Both the position numbers and the translations under genes were made by a program. Below, piece after piece: positions 24,492-33,148 of a DNA stretch of 38,931 nt (position 1 is the stretch's first letter; the number at the start of each line of letters is the position of its first letter). Source of the stretch: Pirellula sp. GTDB taxonomy: Bacteria; Planctomycetota; Planctomycetia; Pirellulales; Pirellulaceae. The stretch is taken from NCBI GenBank assembly GCA_021300155.1, contig JAJTID010000120.1, positions 1 through 38,931 on the forward strand. The letters are read 5' to 3'. The notes beneath the pieces were generated by a model that searched no databases, was not told where the DNA came from, and saw nothing but the letters and a program-made list of their open reading frames with translations.

Positions 24492-25214
24492 ATGGCCGAC
24501 TATCGCACACATATGATTGTCAGCACGACTGCTGGCGTGCTATATGGACTGGGTGGTTTTCAATCGGGACTACCCATAGAAAGTTGTATCATCGGCGGCG
24601 CTTTATGCAGTGTCAGTGGCATGCTCCCTGACTTGGATAGCGATTCAGGTATCCCATTGCGAGAGGCGGTAGGGTTTGCCTCGGCGTTTATACCTATGCT
24701 TATGGTCGATCGACTGCAGCGGATCGGCATGTCGCATGAGAGGATGCTGGTTACAACCATCGTTGTTTATTTCTGTCTCCGATTTGGAATCGCGGAATTG
24801 TTTCGTCGCTACACCGTCCATCGTGGGATGTGGCACAGCATGCCTGCGGCGATTTCTGCCGCGTTGTTCGCATTTTTAGCTTGCTCCTGCGAGCATATGG
24901 GGCTCCGGCTATTCAAGACCCTGGCGATCTTCATCGGCTTTATGTCTCACATTCTGCTAGACGAAATCTGGTCCATCGAGTTTCGCCGAGGACGCTATAC
25001 CTTCAAACATAGCTTTGGAACAGCGCTCAAGTTCTGGAGCAACAGTCGTGTTGCGAATATCTTCAGTTATCTTCTTCTAGCAATCCTCTGTACCCTGGCT
25101 TACTATGATGAAGGTCTCATGCAGCGTTTCGGTTATAAAGCGCAATCGCCACAGACCGCCGTCGACTGGCTAAACCAATTGCGACAGCATTCGCAAAATC
25201 TATTAACCAGGTAA
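24492..25214 (+). CDS. YdjM-like inner-membrane protein (metal-dependent hydrolase-like family)
   Basis: A 240-residue protein of the YdjM family (PF04307, LexA-regulated membrane-bound metal-dependent hydrolase-like). The hallmarks are MADYRTHMIVS at the start, the acidic GGALCSVSGMLPDLDSDSG motif around residue 45, and HRGMWHSMPAA near residue 110, followed by FMSHILLDE; these His/Asp residues form the presumed metal site. Several hydrophobic helices place it in the inner membrane. Its activity is unproven. Its stop is one base before the ATG of the GH13 gene, so the two are co-transcribed. Confidence 0.88.
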   Translation: MADYRTHMIVSTTAGVLYGLGGFQSGLPIESCIIGGALCSVSGMLPDLDSDSGIPLREAVGFASAFIPMLMVDRLQRIGMSHERMLVTTIVVYFCLRFGIAELFRRYTVHRGMWHSMPAAISAALFAFLACSCEHMGLRLFKTLAIFIGFMSHILLDEIWSIEFRRGRYTFKHSFGTALKFWSNSRVANIFSYLLLAILCTLAYYDEGLMQRFGYKAQSPQTAVDWLNQLRQHSQNLLTR

Positions 25215-25215
25215 T

Positions 25216-26664
25216 ATGCTTTATCAAATCAATACGCGGGCACTGCTAAACGAAATTGCCCGTGATTGCGGTCGTTCGGTGACACTGGACGACATCCCGG
25301 ATGCAATACTCGATCGTTGGCAGTCGATGGGATTCGAGTGGATATGGCTCTTGAGCGTTTGGCAGACCGGGGACGCGGCCCGACAAGTTTCACGATCGCA
25401 TCATGACTGGCAACAGGAATTCGCACGCAACCTGCCTGATCTGCGAGAAGACGACATCCAAGGCTCTGGATTTGCAATCACCGACTATCATGTGCACCAG
25501 CAGATGGGCGGAGATGAATCGTTGGCTCGACTGCGCGAACGCCTGAAGGCTCGTGGTTTGAAGCTCATGCTCGACTTCGTACCCAATCATATGGCACCAG
25601 ACCATGTTTGGATCGAGTCGCATCCGGAGTGGTTCATTACTGGCACCGAAGAACAACTTCGCCGCGAGCCTCAAAACTATTTTCGACATCCCTCGGGTCA
25701 AGTCTTCGCGTTCGGCCGCGACCCTTACTTCTCAGGTTGGCCAGACACAATTCAATTGGACTATAGCTCCCCTGCCCTGCTCCAAGCGATGGATGGCGAG
25801 ATGCAACGTATCGCTTCTCAATGCGATGGTGTGCGATGCGATATGGCGATGCTGATTCAACCCGATGTCTTTCAACGAACCTGGGGCCGCCCTGCCCTCC
25901 CCTTCTGGGAACAAACGATCCAACAAATCAAAAGCAACGATCCGAAGTTTTGCTTTTTAGCTGAAGTTTATTGGGATCGCGAATGGGAACTGCAACAACT
26001 GGGCTTCGACTATTGTTACGACAAAAGGCTCTACGATCGACTGTTGCACGAGAATGCAAGATCCGTTCACATGCACTTGGTCGCAGGTCTCGATTACCAA
26101 AATCGACAAGCGCGCTTTCTTGAGAACCACGACGAGCCACGGATCGCTTCTGTCCTTGAGAAGAGTAAACACTTTGCCGCTGCCATCGTTTGCTATTTGA
26201 CACCAGGTCTACAGTTCTTCCATGAGGGACAATTCGAAGGCCGGCGGATCAAGATATCACCACATCTCGTCAGGCGTCCTGTTGAAGAACAGAACCCCGA
26301 AATCGCGGGATTCTACGAACGATTACGAGGACTTCTAAAGCTCCCCATGAGAACAGATGCCAAGTGGCTACTATTGGATGCGAAACCCGCATGGGATGGC
26401 AATACGAGTCACGAATCCCTCATTTGTTTTCGTTGGAAGAGCCCTGACAATCGTCAACTGGTTATCGCTGTCAATTACTCGGATAAACCATCGCAAGGGC
26501 GATTACGAATAAACATCGACAGCAGTTGCGTTGCCGAGGTCGTATGGCACGAGTGGATGACGAACACAATCCTACGTCATCATCGTGGTGAGCTATTCAA
26601 CCCTGGAATGCTCCTCGACTTGGCTCCGTGGGAGTACCGTGTTTTGCTCGAAACGGACGATTGA
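25216..26664 (+). CDS. Alpha-amylase-family (GH13) glycoside hydrolase
   Basis: A 482-residue cytoplasmic GH13 enzyme without signal peptide. The four conserved regions are present: DFVPNH (I), DGVRCDMA with the nucleophile Asp (II), FLAEVYW with the acid/base Glu (III), and FLENHDEPR with the transition-state Asp (IV). A C-terminal beta domain ends at LAPWEYRVLLE. The (beta/alpha)8 barrel begins almost at residue 1, so no N-terminal CBM is present. The substrate is not clear: an alpha-glucan or sucrose/trehalose-type sugar is possible. Two G-rich repeat copies read in frame as SSPALLQA and GRPALPFW in barrel loops. Translation starts one base after the YdjM-like stop. Confidence 0.9.
   Translation: MLYQINTRALLNEIARDCGRSVTLDDIPDAILDRWQSMGFEWIWLLSVWQTGDAARQVSRSHHDWQQEFARNLPDLREDDIQGSGFAITDYHVHQQMGGDESLARLRERLKARGLKLMLDFVPNHMAPDHVWIESHPEWFITGTEEQLRREPQNYFRHPSGQVFAFGRDPYFSGWPDTIQLDYSSPALLQAMDGEMQRIASQCDGVRCDMAMLIQPDVFQRTWGRPALPFWEQTIQQIKSNDPKFCFLAEVYWDREWELQQLGFDYCYDKRLYDRLLHENARSVHMHLVAGLDYQNRQARFLENHDEPRIASVLEKSKHFAAAIVCYLTPGLQFFHEGQFEGRRIKISPHLVRRPVEEQNPEIAGFYERLRGLLKLPMRTDAKWLLLDAKPAWDGNTSHESLICFRWKSPDNRQLVIAVNYSDKPSQGRLRINIDSSCVAEVVWHEWMTNTILRHHRGELFNPGMLLDLAPWEYRVLLETDD
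25767..25783 (-). repeat. KOPS-like G-rich repeat, copy 16 (-)
   Basis: CTCCCCTGCCCTGCTCC on +; GGGCAGGG on -. It encodes SPALL inside the GH13 barrel. Confidence 0.85.
25887..25904 (-). repeat. KOPS-like G-rich repeat, copy 17 (-), rightmost
   Basis: On the minus strand AAGGGGAGGGCAGGGCGG, with GGGGAGGG and GGGCAGGG. It encodes RPALPF in the GH13 gene. I saw no further full copy to the end of the window. Confidence 0.85.
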
Positions 26665-26706
26665 CATCCACGGTCAGAGGACATGATCTGCGGACAGTAG
26701 ATGCAC

Positions 26707-27870
26707 TCATTGGGTAGCTAGCGATTGAATGGCACCGAGCCATTGCGGTACAACGGCAGTCCATTGATACAGCTTGGCTCGTTCTGCCGCGTGAATGCCC
26801 ATCGACTCCAGTTCTGACGGATGGGACAAAAATGATTTGAGCGATGCTGAATAATTGTCGTTGCCCGACACAATCATTCCATGAACTCCGTTCTCCATGA
26901 TCTGCGAAATAGCCGGTGAGCAATCTGTCACGATTCCTGGCAAGCCAGCAGTCATGCCCTCCAATATGCATTGAGGAAAACCTTCGTAGTCGCTCGGTAG
27001 TGCAAACGCATTCGCCTCCTTCCAGTGATCCCAAATTCGATTTGTCCACGGTATCCAATCGATGCTTGCGGAGATACCAAGGCGATCGGCCTGACGCTTG
27101 AGTTCCATTTCTAGCGGTCCTTCACCGATAATTCGAAGTCGCCAATCGGAATGCAGAGATCCCAGGGTCGCCCAAGCTTCCAACAGTCGATCCACTCTCT
27201 TTTCTTGAGCAAGCCGACCTACGAACAGTAGGATACGAGGATTGTTCGTAGCTCGTCGAGCGATACACGATGCCAAATCGATTTCAGGTGCATCGATGGC
27301 GGACGGGATGGTTATCACTCTATCCGGACTTCGAAGGAAGTAATGCTCTTTCAAGTACTCGGCAACCGATTCTGTTTGCGCCACACATCGAGTCGCGCGT
27401 GAATAGGTCCAGGATCGCAACCATTCCCACGGCCTCGACAGGACTTGTCGTCGTGGATCGCTTCGCTCAGAGATGAGAACGGGAACGCGACCGGAAAACG
27501 CGAGGAGTGACAAGATGTTGGTGGAATCACAAAAACTGACAACTACCTCTGGTTGCAATTCTGCTTGTACGCGACGCATGCGTTGAATGCGATTCCAATT
27601 GCCAATGGTTCCGTTCCATATGCCACCGCGACTGGAGGTTAACCCGAGGCCGATCCGTTGGATTCGAGGATCGAGGGTGTAACGGTCGTTGTCAGAACCC
27701 GACAAGGTGAGTAGGCTTACGGTGTTCGTCGATGGCAACTTAGCAAGCTCGTTCGCTAGGCAACTCATTTGACGTTCCGACCCACCACCCGTCATCGCAT
27801 GAATGACGAGGAGGATCCGAGTTGGGAATGGAGTCGATGCCGATTTATTGTCCAATGCTTTGAAACTCAT
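26707..27870 (-). CDS. GT4-family glycosyltransferase (GT-B fold)
   Basis: A 387-residue group 1 glycosyltransferase. ATG 27870 is chosen over upstream in-frame codons because the GT-B N-terminal strand follows directly (TRILLVIHAMTGGGSERQ), and it leaves 28 bases to the divergent methyltransferase ATG. Features include the Gly-rich GGGSER loop, the interdomain ILLFVGRLAQEKRVDRLLEAW segment that begins the sugar-nucleotide domain, and the EGFPQCILEGMTAGLPGIVTD motif with the donor-binding glutamates. It should transfer a sugar from a nucleotide donor to a glycan or lipid at the inner face of the membrane, probably for surface polysaccharide. The neighbouring methyltransferase suggests a glycan-modification pair. 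Confidence 0.92.
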   Translation of the reverse strand: MSFKALDNKSASTPFPTRILLVIHAMTGGGSERQMSCLANELAKLPSTNTVSLLTLSGSDNDRYTLDPRIQRIGLGLTSSRGGIWNGTIGNWNRIQRMRRVQAELQPEVVVSFCDSTNILSLLAFSGRVPVLISERSDPRRQVLSRPWEWLRSWTYSRATRCVAQTESVAEYLKEHYFLRSPDRVITIPSAIDAPEIDLASCIARRATNNPRILLFVGRLAQEKRVDRLLEAWATLGSLHSDWRLRIIGEGPLEMELKRQADRLGISASIDWIPWTNRIWDHWKEANAFALPSDYEGFPQCILEGMTAGLPGIVTDCSPAISQIMENGVHGMIVSGNDNYSASLKSFLSHPSELESMGIHAAERAKLYQWTAVVPQWLGAIQSLATQ

Positions 27871-27898
27871 CCGATCTACGAGAACGATCTCTTTCTTT

Positions 27899-28780
27899 AT
27901 GGACCATTCTAGCACACAACCGAAATGTATCATTTGTGGTGGGCAGAATTGGTATGCGGACTCCGAAACAACCACTGTGATTCGGTCGCGTTTTTCTTCG
28001 GCCAACGTCGTGCGATGCAGAAATTGTGGACAAGGTCTATTATGGCCGATGCCTTCACAGGAAGAAGTACGACACATTTACGAGTCCCACGACTATGTCG
28101 ACTCCTACGACGACGCCGGCGAAGAGTTTGCGATTGCGGGAGACAAGTTTGTTGAACAGCTTCGGGAGCGATTCGACCGAATAGAATCGCAATTGCCCGG
28201 TCGAGGTACCATGCTCGATGTTGGAGCGTCGCGAGGATACTTTATGCATGCAGCCAGGCAACGAGGTTGGCAAGTCAACGGATTGGAGGCAGGGAAAGAG
28301 GCGATCGAATTTGCGAAACGCCAGTTCGACCTCGAGATTGCGCATGGCGTTATCGAGTCTGTAGAATTGCCAAACGATCGATACGATTGCGTCCATATGA
28401 GCCATGTGCTGGAACACGTTTTGGATCCTCGTGGCTGTATTGAAAAACTGCATAAAACGTTGAAACGAAACGGACTATTGGTGATCGAAGTTCCCTATGA
28501 GTTTGGAGATTTGTTTGAAAGGGCTCGCAAGTGGTTTCTTCGGCGTTCGCGACAATCGAACTCAGTGCCATCGACGCATCTTCATTTCTTTACGCTTGCT
28601 ACGCTCGGAAAGTTGTTGCAGCAGACCGGCTTTGAAGTGATATACTCTGCGACACCACGACGAAATCGATCGAACGACAGCCAATTGCCGTTAGGAACTT
28701 TGGTAAAATCGATGGCTTATTGGGCCGAGTATCGATGGAAACGAGGACCTTTGATCGAGTTCTATGCAAGAAAGTTGTAA
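27899..28780 (+). CDS. SAM-dependent methyltransferase with N-terminal zinc ribbon
   Basis: A 293-residue class I methyltransferase. ATG 27899 starts directly before the zinc-ribbon-like pair CIICGG and CRNCGQ (residues about 8-45), typical of sugar or surface-glycan methyltransferases of the Methyltransf_23 type. Motif I is MLDVGASRGYF, with the SAM-binding acidic residue in VNGLEAG; a motif VLEHVLDP follows. The earlier in-frame codon at 27803 would overlap the divergent glycosyltransferase gene and is rejected. Its stop lies three bases before the ymdB-like ATG, so it may be co-transcribed with that gene. The substrate is unknown. Confidence 0.9.
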   Translation: MDHSSTQPKCIICGGQNWYADSETTTVIRSRFSSANVVRCRNCGQGLLWPMPSQEEVRHIYESHDYVDSYDDAGEEFAIAGDKFVEQLRERFDRIESQLPGRGTMLDVGASRGYFMHAARQRGWQVNGLEAGKEAIEFAKRQFDLEIAHGVIESVELPNDRYDCVHMSHVLEHVLDPRGCIEKLHKTLKRNGLLVIEVPYEFGDLFERARKWFLRRSRQSNSVPSTHLHFFTLATLGKLLQQTGFEVIYSATPRRNRSNDSQLPLGTLVKSMAYWAEYRWKRGPLIEFYARKL

Positions 28781-28783
28781 TTC

Positions 28784-29608
28784 ATGTTGCCCCCCCCGAA
28801 GGCAGTTCAAACGGTTCGCGTCATTTTGGTGGGTGATGTCGTTGGAAAACCTGGCTTGAACATGGTTTGCCAAAGCATGAAATGGCTCCGTCAAAAGGGA
28901 CAGATCGACGCCGTGATTGTCAATGGCGAGAACGCAGCCGATGGAGCGGGGATCTCGATTCAGCAATACAACAAACTCAAGGAAGCCGGAGTGGATGCGA
29001 TCACGCTTGGAGATCACATCTACAAGAAGAAAGAGATCGCAGGAATCCTGCAGAGTGCCAACAACATCGTAAAGCCGGCGAACTTTCCGCCCGAAGCGCC
29101 CGGGAAAGACTTTTGCATTGTTCCATTAGCCTGTGGATATTCGCTAGCGGTGATCAGCCTATTAGGCAGAGTGTTCATGCGGCCGGTCGATTGTCCATTT
29201 CATGCAGCGGATCGCGTTCTGGCTCAATTGCCAGCAGATTGCAAGATTCGGCTTTGCGATTTTCATGCGGAAGCAACGAGCGATAAACAATCCATGGGAC
29301 GATACTTGGACGGGCGTGTGTCGGCAGTGTTGGGGACTCATACGCATGTGCCTACGGCCGATGAGTGTGTCTTGCCAAAGGGCACAGCGTTTCAGTGCGA
29401 TGTCGGAATGACGGGCCCGTACGAAAGCATTCTAGGTCGCCAGATTGAACCGGTACTGAACACGACCTTTTCGTTTGATCCAAATTCCTTCCATGTTGCT
29501 TCGGACGATGTTCGACTATCGGGAACTTGGTTCGACGTGGATCCCACAAATGGCCGAGCCTTGCAGATTGGGCGACTGCAGTTGAGGCCATCGGATCTCA
29601 GTTTTTAG
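28784..29608 (+). CDS. YmdB-family metallophosphoesterase
   Basis: A 274-residue calcineurin-like phosphoesterase of the YmdB family (TIGR00282), characterised in Bacillus as a 2',3'- and 3',5'-cyclic nucleotide phosphodiesterase affecting biofilm and motility choice. Metal-site motifs are ILVGDVVGKPG at the N-terminus, NGENAADGAGI, LGDHIYKKKE, DFHAEATSDKQ and LGTHTHVPTAD, with the DVGMTGPYESILG signature near the C-terminus. The length is normal. The first residues MLPPP come from a run of eight C bases right after the start codon, so frame slippage or a later start is possible. Confidence 0.93.
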   Translation: MLPPPKAVQTVRVILVGDVVGKPGLNMVCQSMKWLRQKGQIDAVIVNGENAADGAGISIQQYNKLKEAGVDAITLGDHIYKKKEIAGILQSANNIVKPANFPPEAPGKDFCIVPLACGYSLAVISLLGRVFMRPVDCPFHAADRVLAQLPADCKIRLCDFHAEATSDKQSMGRYLDGRVSAVLGTHTHVPTADECVLPKGTAFQCDVGMTGPYESILGRQIEPVLNTTFSFDPNSFHVASDDVRLSGTWFDVDPTNGRALQIGRLQLRPSDLSF

Positions 29609-29801
29609 CTTTACTTGCCGACGAACCTTTGTCGAAAGATTTGGGGCGAAAAATGCTGGAACAATTTCGTGACCAGGGACACGTTTTTGCTAGCCAGTAA
29701 CTTTACTGACGACCAAGAGATTCGACCTTCAAGAAACCGTGGTCTCTATTGCAATTCGTTTTCGATTTCTGGTATTGCCTTGGCTTAAAAGGAACCTTGC
29801 C

Positions 29802-30650
29802 ATGAAATCGATCTTTCGTCTTTTGCTATGCTTTCACTTCCTCTCTGCAATTTGCTTTGCAAGCACTCCGTCGGAAGTTTCTTATGAGAAGGTCAAGAAA
29901 CAACTTTCAATCGCTTGCGATTGGTTAGCCAAGGGGGAGATCGAGAAGTTCGTGGAGTCGTTACCCGCGGGGACTCATTCCGTAGAAGCAGATAGTGAGT
30001 TCAGAACAAAGTTTCAGGGAATACTCCAAAACCAAAAGGCAAACATCGTCGAAAGATACGGCATTTCGTTAGGTGATGTCTCTTATGTTCGTGAAGAAGC
30101 GAGCGGTGCCTATTGGCGCAAGATTGGTTACCTGCAGAGATTCGCAAAAGGTGCTTGCTATTGGTACTTCTTGCTATATCGCGTGGAAGACCAGTGGCGT
30201 TTAACAAAAGTGCAATTTGATCCCGTGGAAGCAGGGTTCACTAACGAACCCAACGCGATCTCAGCAAAAGATAGCGAGCCGATGAAGCTAGCCGACAAGT
30301 TCGCTGAGTTATTCGCAAAGGATGCAATTTCCGAAGCGATCGAGACGTTCCAGTCGAGCAGCGAGTTGAAGATTGACGAGACGGCCGTCAAAAAACTCGA
30401 CCTGACTATGAAACTCGACACCTTAAACGGAAACCCGACGCGTAACGAGTTCGAAATCGTCCAAGCAGAAACAGTCGGCCCGAATGCAGTGCGATATCAC
30501 TACATCATCCCGCGCTTGAAAAGTGCGTCTCAATTGCAAGTTACTTTGTACAACGGCGAAAGAGGTTGGCAGTTCTACGGATGGAGCGTAACAAACGATG
30601 CGCCCAAAGCATACACCGTCATGTCGACAAATGCGCCCTTGGTTCGATAA
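29802..30650 (+). CDS. Exported protein of unknown function
   Basis: A 282-residue protein with a clear signal peptide from ATG 29802 (MKSIFRLLLCFHFLSAICFA, cleavage near Ala-Ser-Thr). An earlier in-frame start at 29739 would bury the signal and is rejected. The mature protein has two similar-looking halves: each has a K/E-rich helical stretch followed by a beta segment ending in a Trp-containing strand (QWRLTKVQF, RGWQFYGWSV). This resembles DUF3887/NTF2-like repeats, but I cannot assign a family. It is convergent with accD; a stem-loop lies between them. Confidence 0.7.
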   Translation: MKSIFRLLLCFHFLSAICFASTPSEVSYEKVKKQLSIACDWLAKGEIEKFVESLPAGTHSVEADSEFRTKFQGILQNQKANIVERYGISLGDVSYVREEASGAYWRKIGYLQRFAKGACYWYFLLYRVEDQWRLTKVQFDPVEAGFTNEPNAISAKDSEPMKLADKFAELFAKDAISEAIETFQSSSELKIDETAVKKLDLTMKLDTLNGNPTRNEFEIVQAETVGPNAVRYHYIIPRLKSASQLQVTLYNGERGWQFYGWSVTNDAPKAYTVMSTNAPLVR

Positions 30651-30657
30651 AGCAGGT

Positions 30658-30699
30658 GGTTCTCGCAAACGGGTCCTCGCAAACGGGTCCTCGCAAACG
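30658..30699 (+). repeat. 14-bp tandem repeat, three units
   Basis: GGTTCTCGCAAACG followed by two copies of GGTCCTCGCAAACG, directly after the stop codon of the exported protein. Confidence 0.85.
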
Positions 30700-30702
30700 A
30701 TC

Positions 30703-30736
30703 GTGAGTGGCTGACAACCATTGATTAGCCACTCGC
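30703..30736. terminator. Stem-loop between convergent genes
   Basis: GAGTGGCT and AGCCACTC pair perfectly (8 bp, extendable by a wobble and one more pair) around a 14-base loop. It lies between the + strand exported-protein gene and the - strand accD, so a bidirectional terminator is plausible, but no U-tract follows on either strand. Confidence 0.45.
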
Positions 30737-30758
30737 CACACCGCCGAGCCTCAAGCCA

Positions 30759-31595
30759 CTATACTTTTCCGCAATAATCGATCGCTGTTGCGATCTCCGT
30801 TTTGAGTCGATTGCGTTGGACAATACGGTCGATGTAACCGTGATCCAGCAGAAACTCACTCGTTTGGAACCCTTCCGGCAATTCGATCCGAATCGTTGCC
30901 TTGATCGTTCGTGGTCCTGCAAAACCAATCAGCGCCTTGGGCTCGGCAAAAATCAAGTCACCTAGACTCGCGAAGCTTGCAGCAACACCGCCCATCGTCG
31001 GATTCGTCAACACACTAATGTAGAGGCCGCCATTCAAGTGATACTTGGCCAGTGCGGCTGATACCTTGGCCATCTGCATCAAGGACAGAATACCTTCGTG
31101 CATGCGTGCTCCGCCACCGGAACCGCTGACAATGATGAGAGGAAGCGAGTGCTCGGTCGCTCTTTCGATCAACCGTGTTAATCGCTCTCCAACCACAGAC
31201 CCCATGCTACCCATGATGAACGCGGAGTCTGTAATCGCGATCGCGACACGTCGAGCACGAATCATCCCTGTGCCGCACACTGCAGCATCAGTAAGCCCCG
31301 TTCTCTTCTGTTCGTCGACCAACCGCTGCGCGTATGGTTTCTTATCTGAAAAGGTGAGCGGGTCGGTTGGCAAAACGTTTTCGTCACAGATCTCAAAGGT
31401 ATTTGCATCTAGCAATTGCTCGATACGTTCCTGTGCCGACACATACATATGATAGGAACACTTCGGGCAAACGTTGAGATTGCGATCTAGCTCTTTTCGA
31501 TAGATCGTCTCGCTACAGCCAGGGCATTTGATCCAAAGCCCCTCGGGAACACCCCGTTTGATGGCCGATTTAGTGTCGTTTTCCATGATGGACAT
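30759..31595 (-). CDS. accD: Acetyl-CoA carboxylase carboxyltransferase subunit beta
   Basis: A 278-residue beta subunit that pairs with AccA in malonyl-CoA synthesis. It begins with the four-cysteine zinc ribbon (C24, C27, C43, C46: CPGC and CPKC), followed by the crotonase-like core with [18 protein letters not shown], the [12 protein letters not shown] oxyanion region, [17 protein letters not shown] and IGFAGPRTI. The length is normal. It starts 11 bases after the degenerate histidine-phosphatase gene, so an rpe - phosphatase homologue - accD operon is likely. The matching accA is on the opposite strand at 11937. Confidence 0.96.
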   Translation of the reverse strand: MSIMENDTKSAIKRGVPEGLWIKCPGCSETIYRKELDRNLNVCPKCSYHMYVSAQERIEQLLDANTFEICDENVLPTDPLTFSDKKPYAQRLVDEQKRTGLTDAAVCGTGMIRARRVAIAITDSAFIMGSMGSVVGERLTRLIERATEHSLPLIIVSGSGGGARMHEGILSLMQMAKVSAALAKYHLNGGLYISVLTNPTMGGVAASFASLGDLIFAEPKALIGFAGPRTIKATIRIELPEGFQTSEFLLDHGYIDRIVQRNRLKTEIATAIDYCGKV

Positions 31596-31606
31596 TTGCC
31601 AGTTTC

Positions 31607-32236
31607 CTAACGAATAGGTTGTGCTTCATTGTTTGCGGAGCTACCAGAAACACCGGTATCGGAATCCACGTATGTATGCGTGTCCGCATCGATCATTTCC
31701 CAGGTTCCGTCGTCTTGCTCTGACTTCCACATATCGTCAAAGTCCGTTTCCGTTAGTCGATTGGAAACAAGTGTTGCCAATGGTTCGGGAATAACCACAG
31801 CTATGGTTTCGTTGGCATGTTTGCGACACAGTTTTGCCAGAAACTTTTCAACGCGTGCTTCTGCTTCAGCGATCGTTTCTCCACCTGGGGGACAAAACGA
31901 TCGAGGATTCTCTTGTACCTGTCGGAATAACTTTGGCTGTTGTCGCTTGACTTCATCAATCAACTTACCTTCCCACAGGCCATGGTCGAGGTTCCGAAAG
32001 CAATCGCAAACCTTCCATTTTGATTGAACATGTTCTGCGATCTCTTTCGCGGTGGATTGTGCCGACTCGCATGGTGCTGAGTAGACAAATCGAATCGACA
32101 ATTTTTCCATCGCGCTGGCTACCCGATGCGCTTGCTCCACGCCATTCTCGGATAGCGGCATGTCTAGGCTTCCTTTGATGCGTTCTTGCTCGTCAAACGC
32201 TGTGGCACCTGGACGCACTACAACTACATTACACAT
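31607..32236 (-). CDS. Histidine-phosphatase-superfamily homologue lacking catalytic histidines
   Basis: A 209-residue phosphoglycerate-mutase-like protein. ATG 32236 is preferred over a TTG eight codons upstream. The fold markers are present: the first strand [19 protein letters not shown], the [12 protein letters not shown] helix, [31 protein letters not shown] and [18 protein letters not shown]. The catalytic RHG is RPG, and the second histidine (VxHG) is a Pro in [10 protein letters not shown]. Both residues needed for phosphohistidine chemistry are therefore replaced by proline, which argues for a non-catalytic role, perhaps regulatory or structural. The codons read CGT CCA GGT and ATT CCC GAA, so this is not a reading error of the frame. 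It sits between rpe and accD with short spacers. Confidence 0.88.
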   Translation of the reverse strand: MCNVVVVRPGATAFDEQERIKGSLDMPLSENGVEQAHRVASAMEKLSIRFVYSAPCESAQSTAKEIAEHVQSKWKVCDCFRNLDHGLWEGKLIDEVKRQQPKLFRQVQENPRSFCPPGGETIAEAEARVEKFLAKLCRKHANETIAVVIPEPLATLVSNRLTETDFDDMWKSEQDDGTWEMIDADTHTYVDSDTGVSGSSANNEAQPIR

Positions 32237-32273
32237 ACAAATCTTCCGAAGAGGAAACAATCGCGGCTGTTGT

Positions 32274-32972
32274 TCATTGCATAGCCGCTTGAAGTCGCGT
32301 CATCGCTTGGCAGTAGTCGGCCTGTCGAAACAGAGCGGAGCCGACAACGAGTAAATCCGCACCAGCGGAGACGCACGAATGAATCGTCGCATCGTTTACA
32401 CCACCATCGACTTCGAGGAGCACTCGGTCGCCGAAGGTGGATTTCATTTCTTTCAGGCGTTCCAATGAGATCGGATTGAAGGATTGGCCTCCAAACCCAG
32501 CCTCAACACTCATGATCAAAATCATGTCGCAATACTCAGCGAACGGCCTTAAACGTACCATATCCGTACTAGGATTGATCGCTAAACCCGACAGAACGCC
32601 GGTTGCTCGGATTTCTTCTAGCAACGCCTGGGGAGCGGGCAGCGCTTCGATATGAAACGTAATCGCATCAGCTCCGGCCTGGACAAACTGCTTGGAATAC
32701 TTTGCCGGCTCGCTGATCATCAAATGAACGTCGAGGGCCAAGTCGGTGATGCGTCGCAAACTCTCCACGATCGGCATCCCGTAACTGAGGTTCGGAACGA
32801 AATGACCATCCATCACATCGAGATGCAATATCTCGACCCCCGCCTCCTCCAATTGACGGACTTCTCGTTCTAAATTCGAAAAGTCGCAAAGAAGGAGCGA
32901 CGGCAAAATGGCCGGGCTCGCGTTTTGGAACAAGCTTCGGTTGCGTTGGAACTTGTCTTCAGTTGCGGACAT
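32274..32972 (-). CDS. rpe: Ribulose-phosphate 3-epimerase
   Basis: A 232-residue TIM-barrel enzyme that interconverts ribulose 5-phosphate and xylulose 5-phosphate in the pentose phosphate pathway. Family motifs are ILPSLLLCDFSNLE, ILHLDVMDGHFVPNLSYG with the metal His/Asp, DVHLMISEP, MSVEAGFGGQSF and LLEVDGGVN. ATG 32972 gives the normal N-terminus; an in-frame extension to 33119 would add 49 residues of unrelated sequence. It is followed 37 bases later by the histidine-phosphatase homologue, and it lies 176 bases downstream of bioD. Confidence 0.95.
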   Translation of the reverse strand: MSATEDKFQRNRSLFQNASPAILPSLLLCDFSNLEREVRQLEEAGVEILHLDVMDGHFVPNLSYGMPIVESLRRITDLALDVHLMISEPAKYSKQFVQAGADAITFHIEALPAPQALLEEIRATGVLSGLAINPSTDMVRLRPFAEYCDMILIMSVEAGFGGQSFNPISLERLKEMKSTFGDRVLLEVDGGVNDATIHSCVSAGADLLVVGSALFRQADYCQAMTRLQAAMQ

Positions 32973-33148
32973 ATAGACCGTGGGAAAATTACCACCGCGG
33001 AGCTGGTCGATGCCAGCTAAAACTCCGCAGACTGCACTACACAATAGCCAACGCATGCCGGTTTCGGCAAGAGGCAAACCAAAAACTGTGTTGAACCACA
33101 CTAGCCCCCGGCCTGACAATTGTTCGCAAGTTGTTTTCCAGTAAAGCT

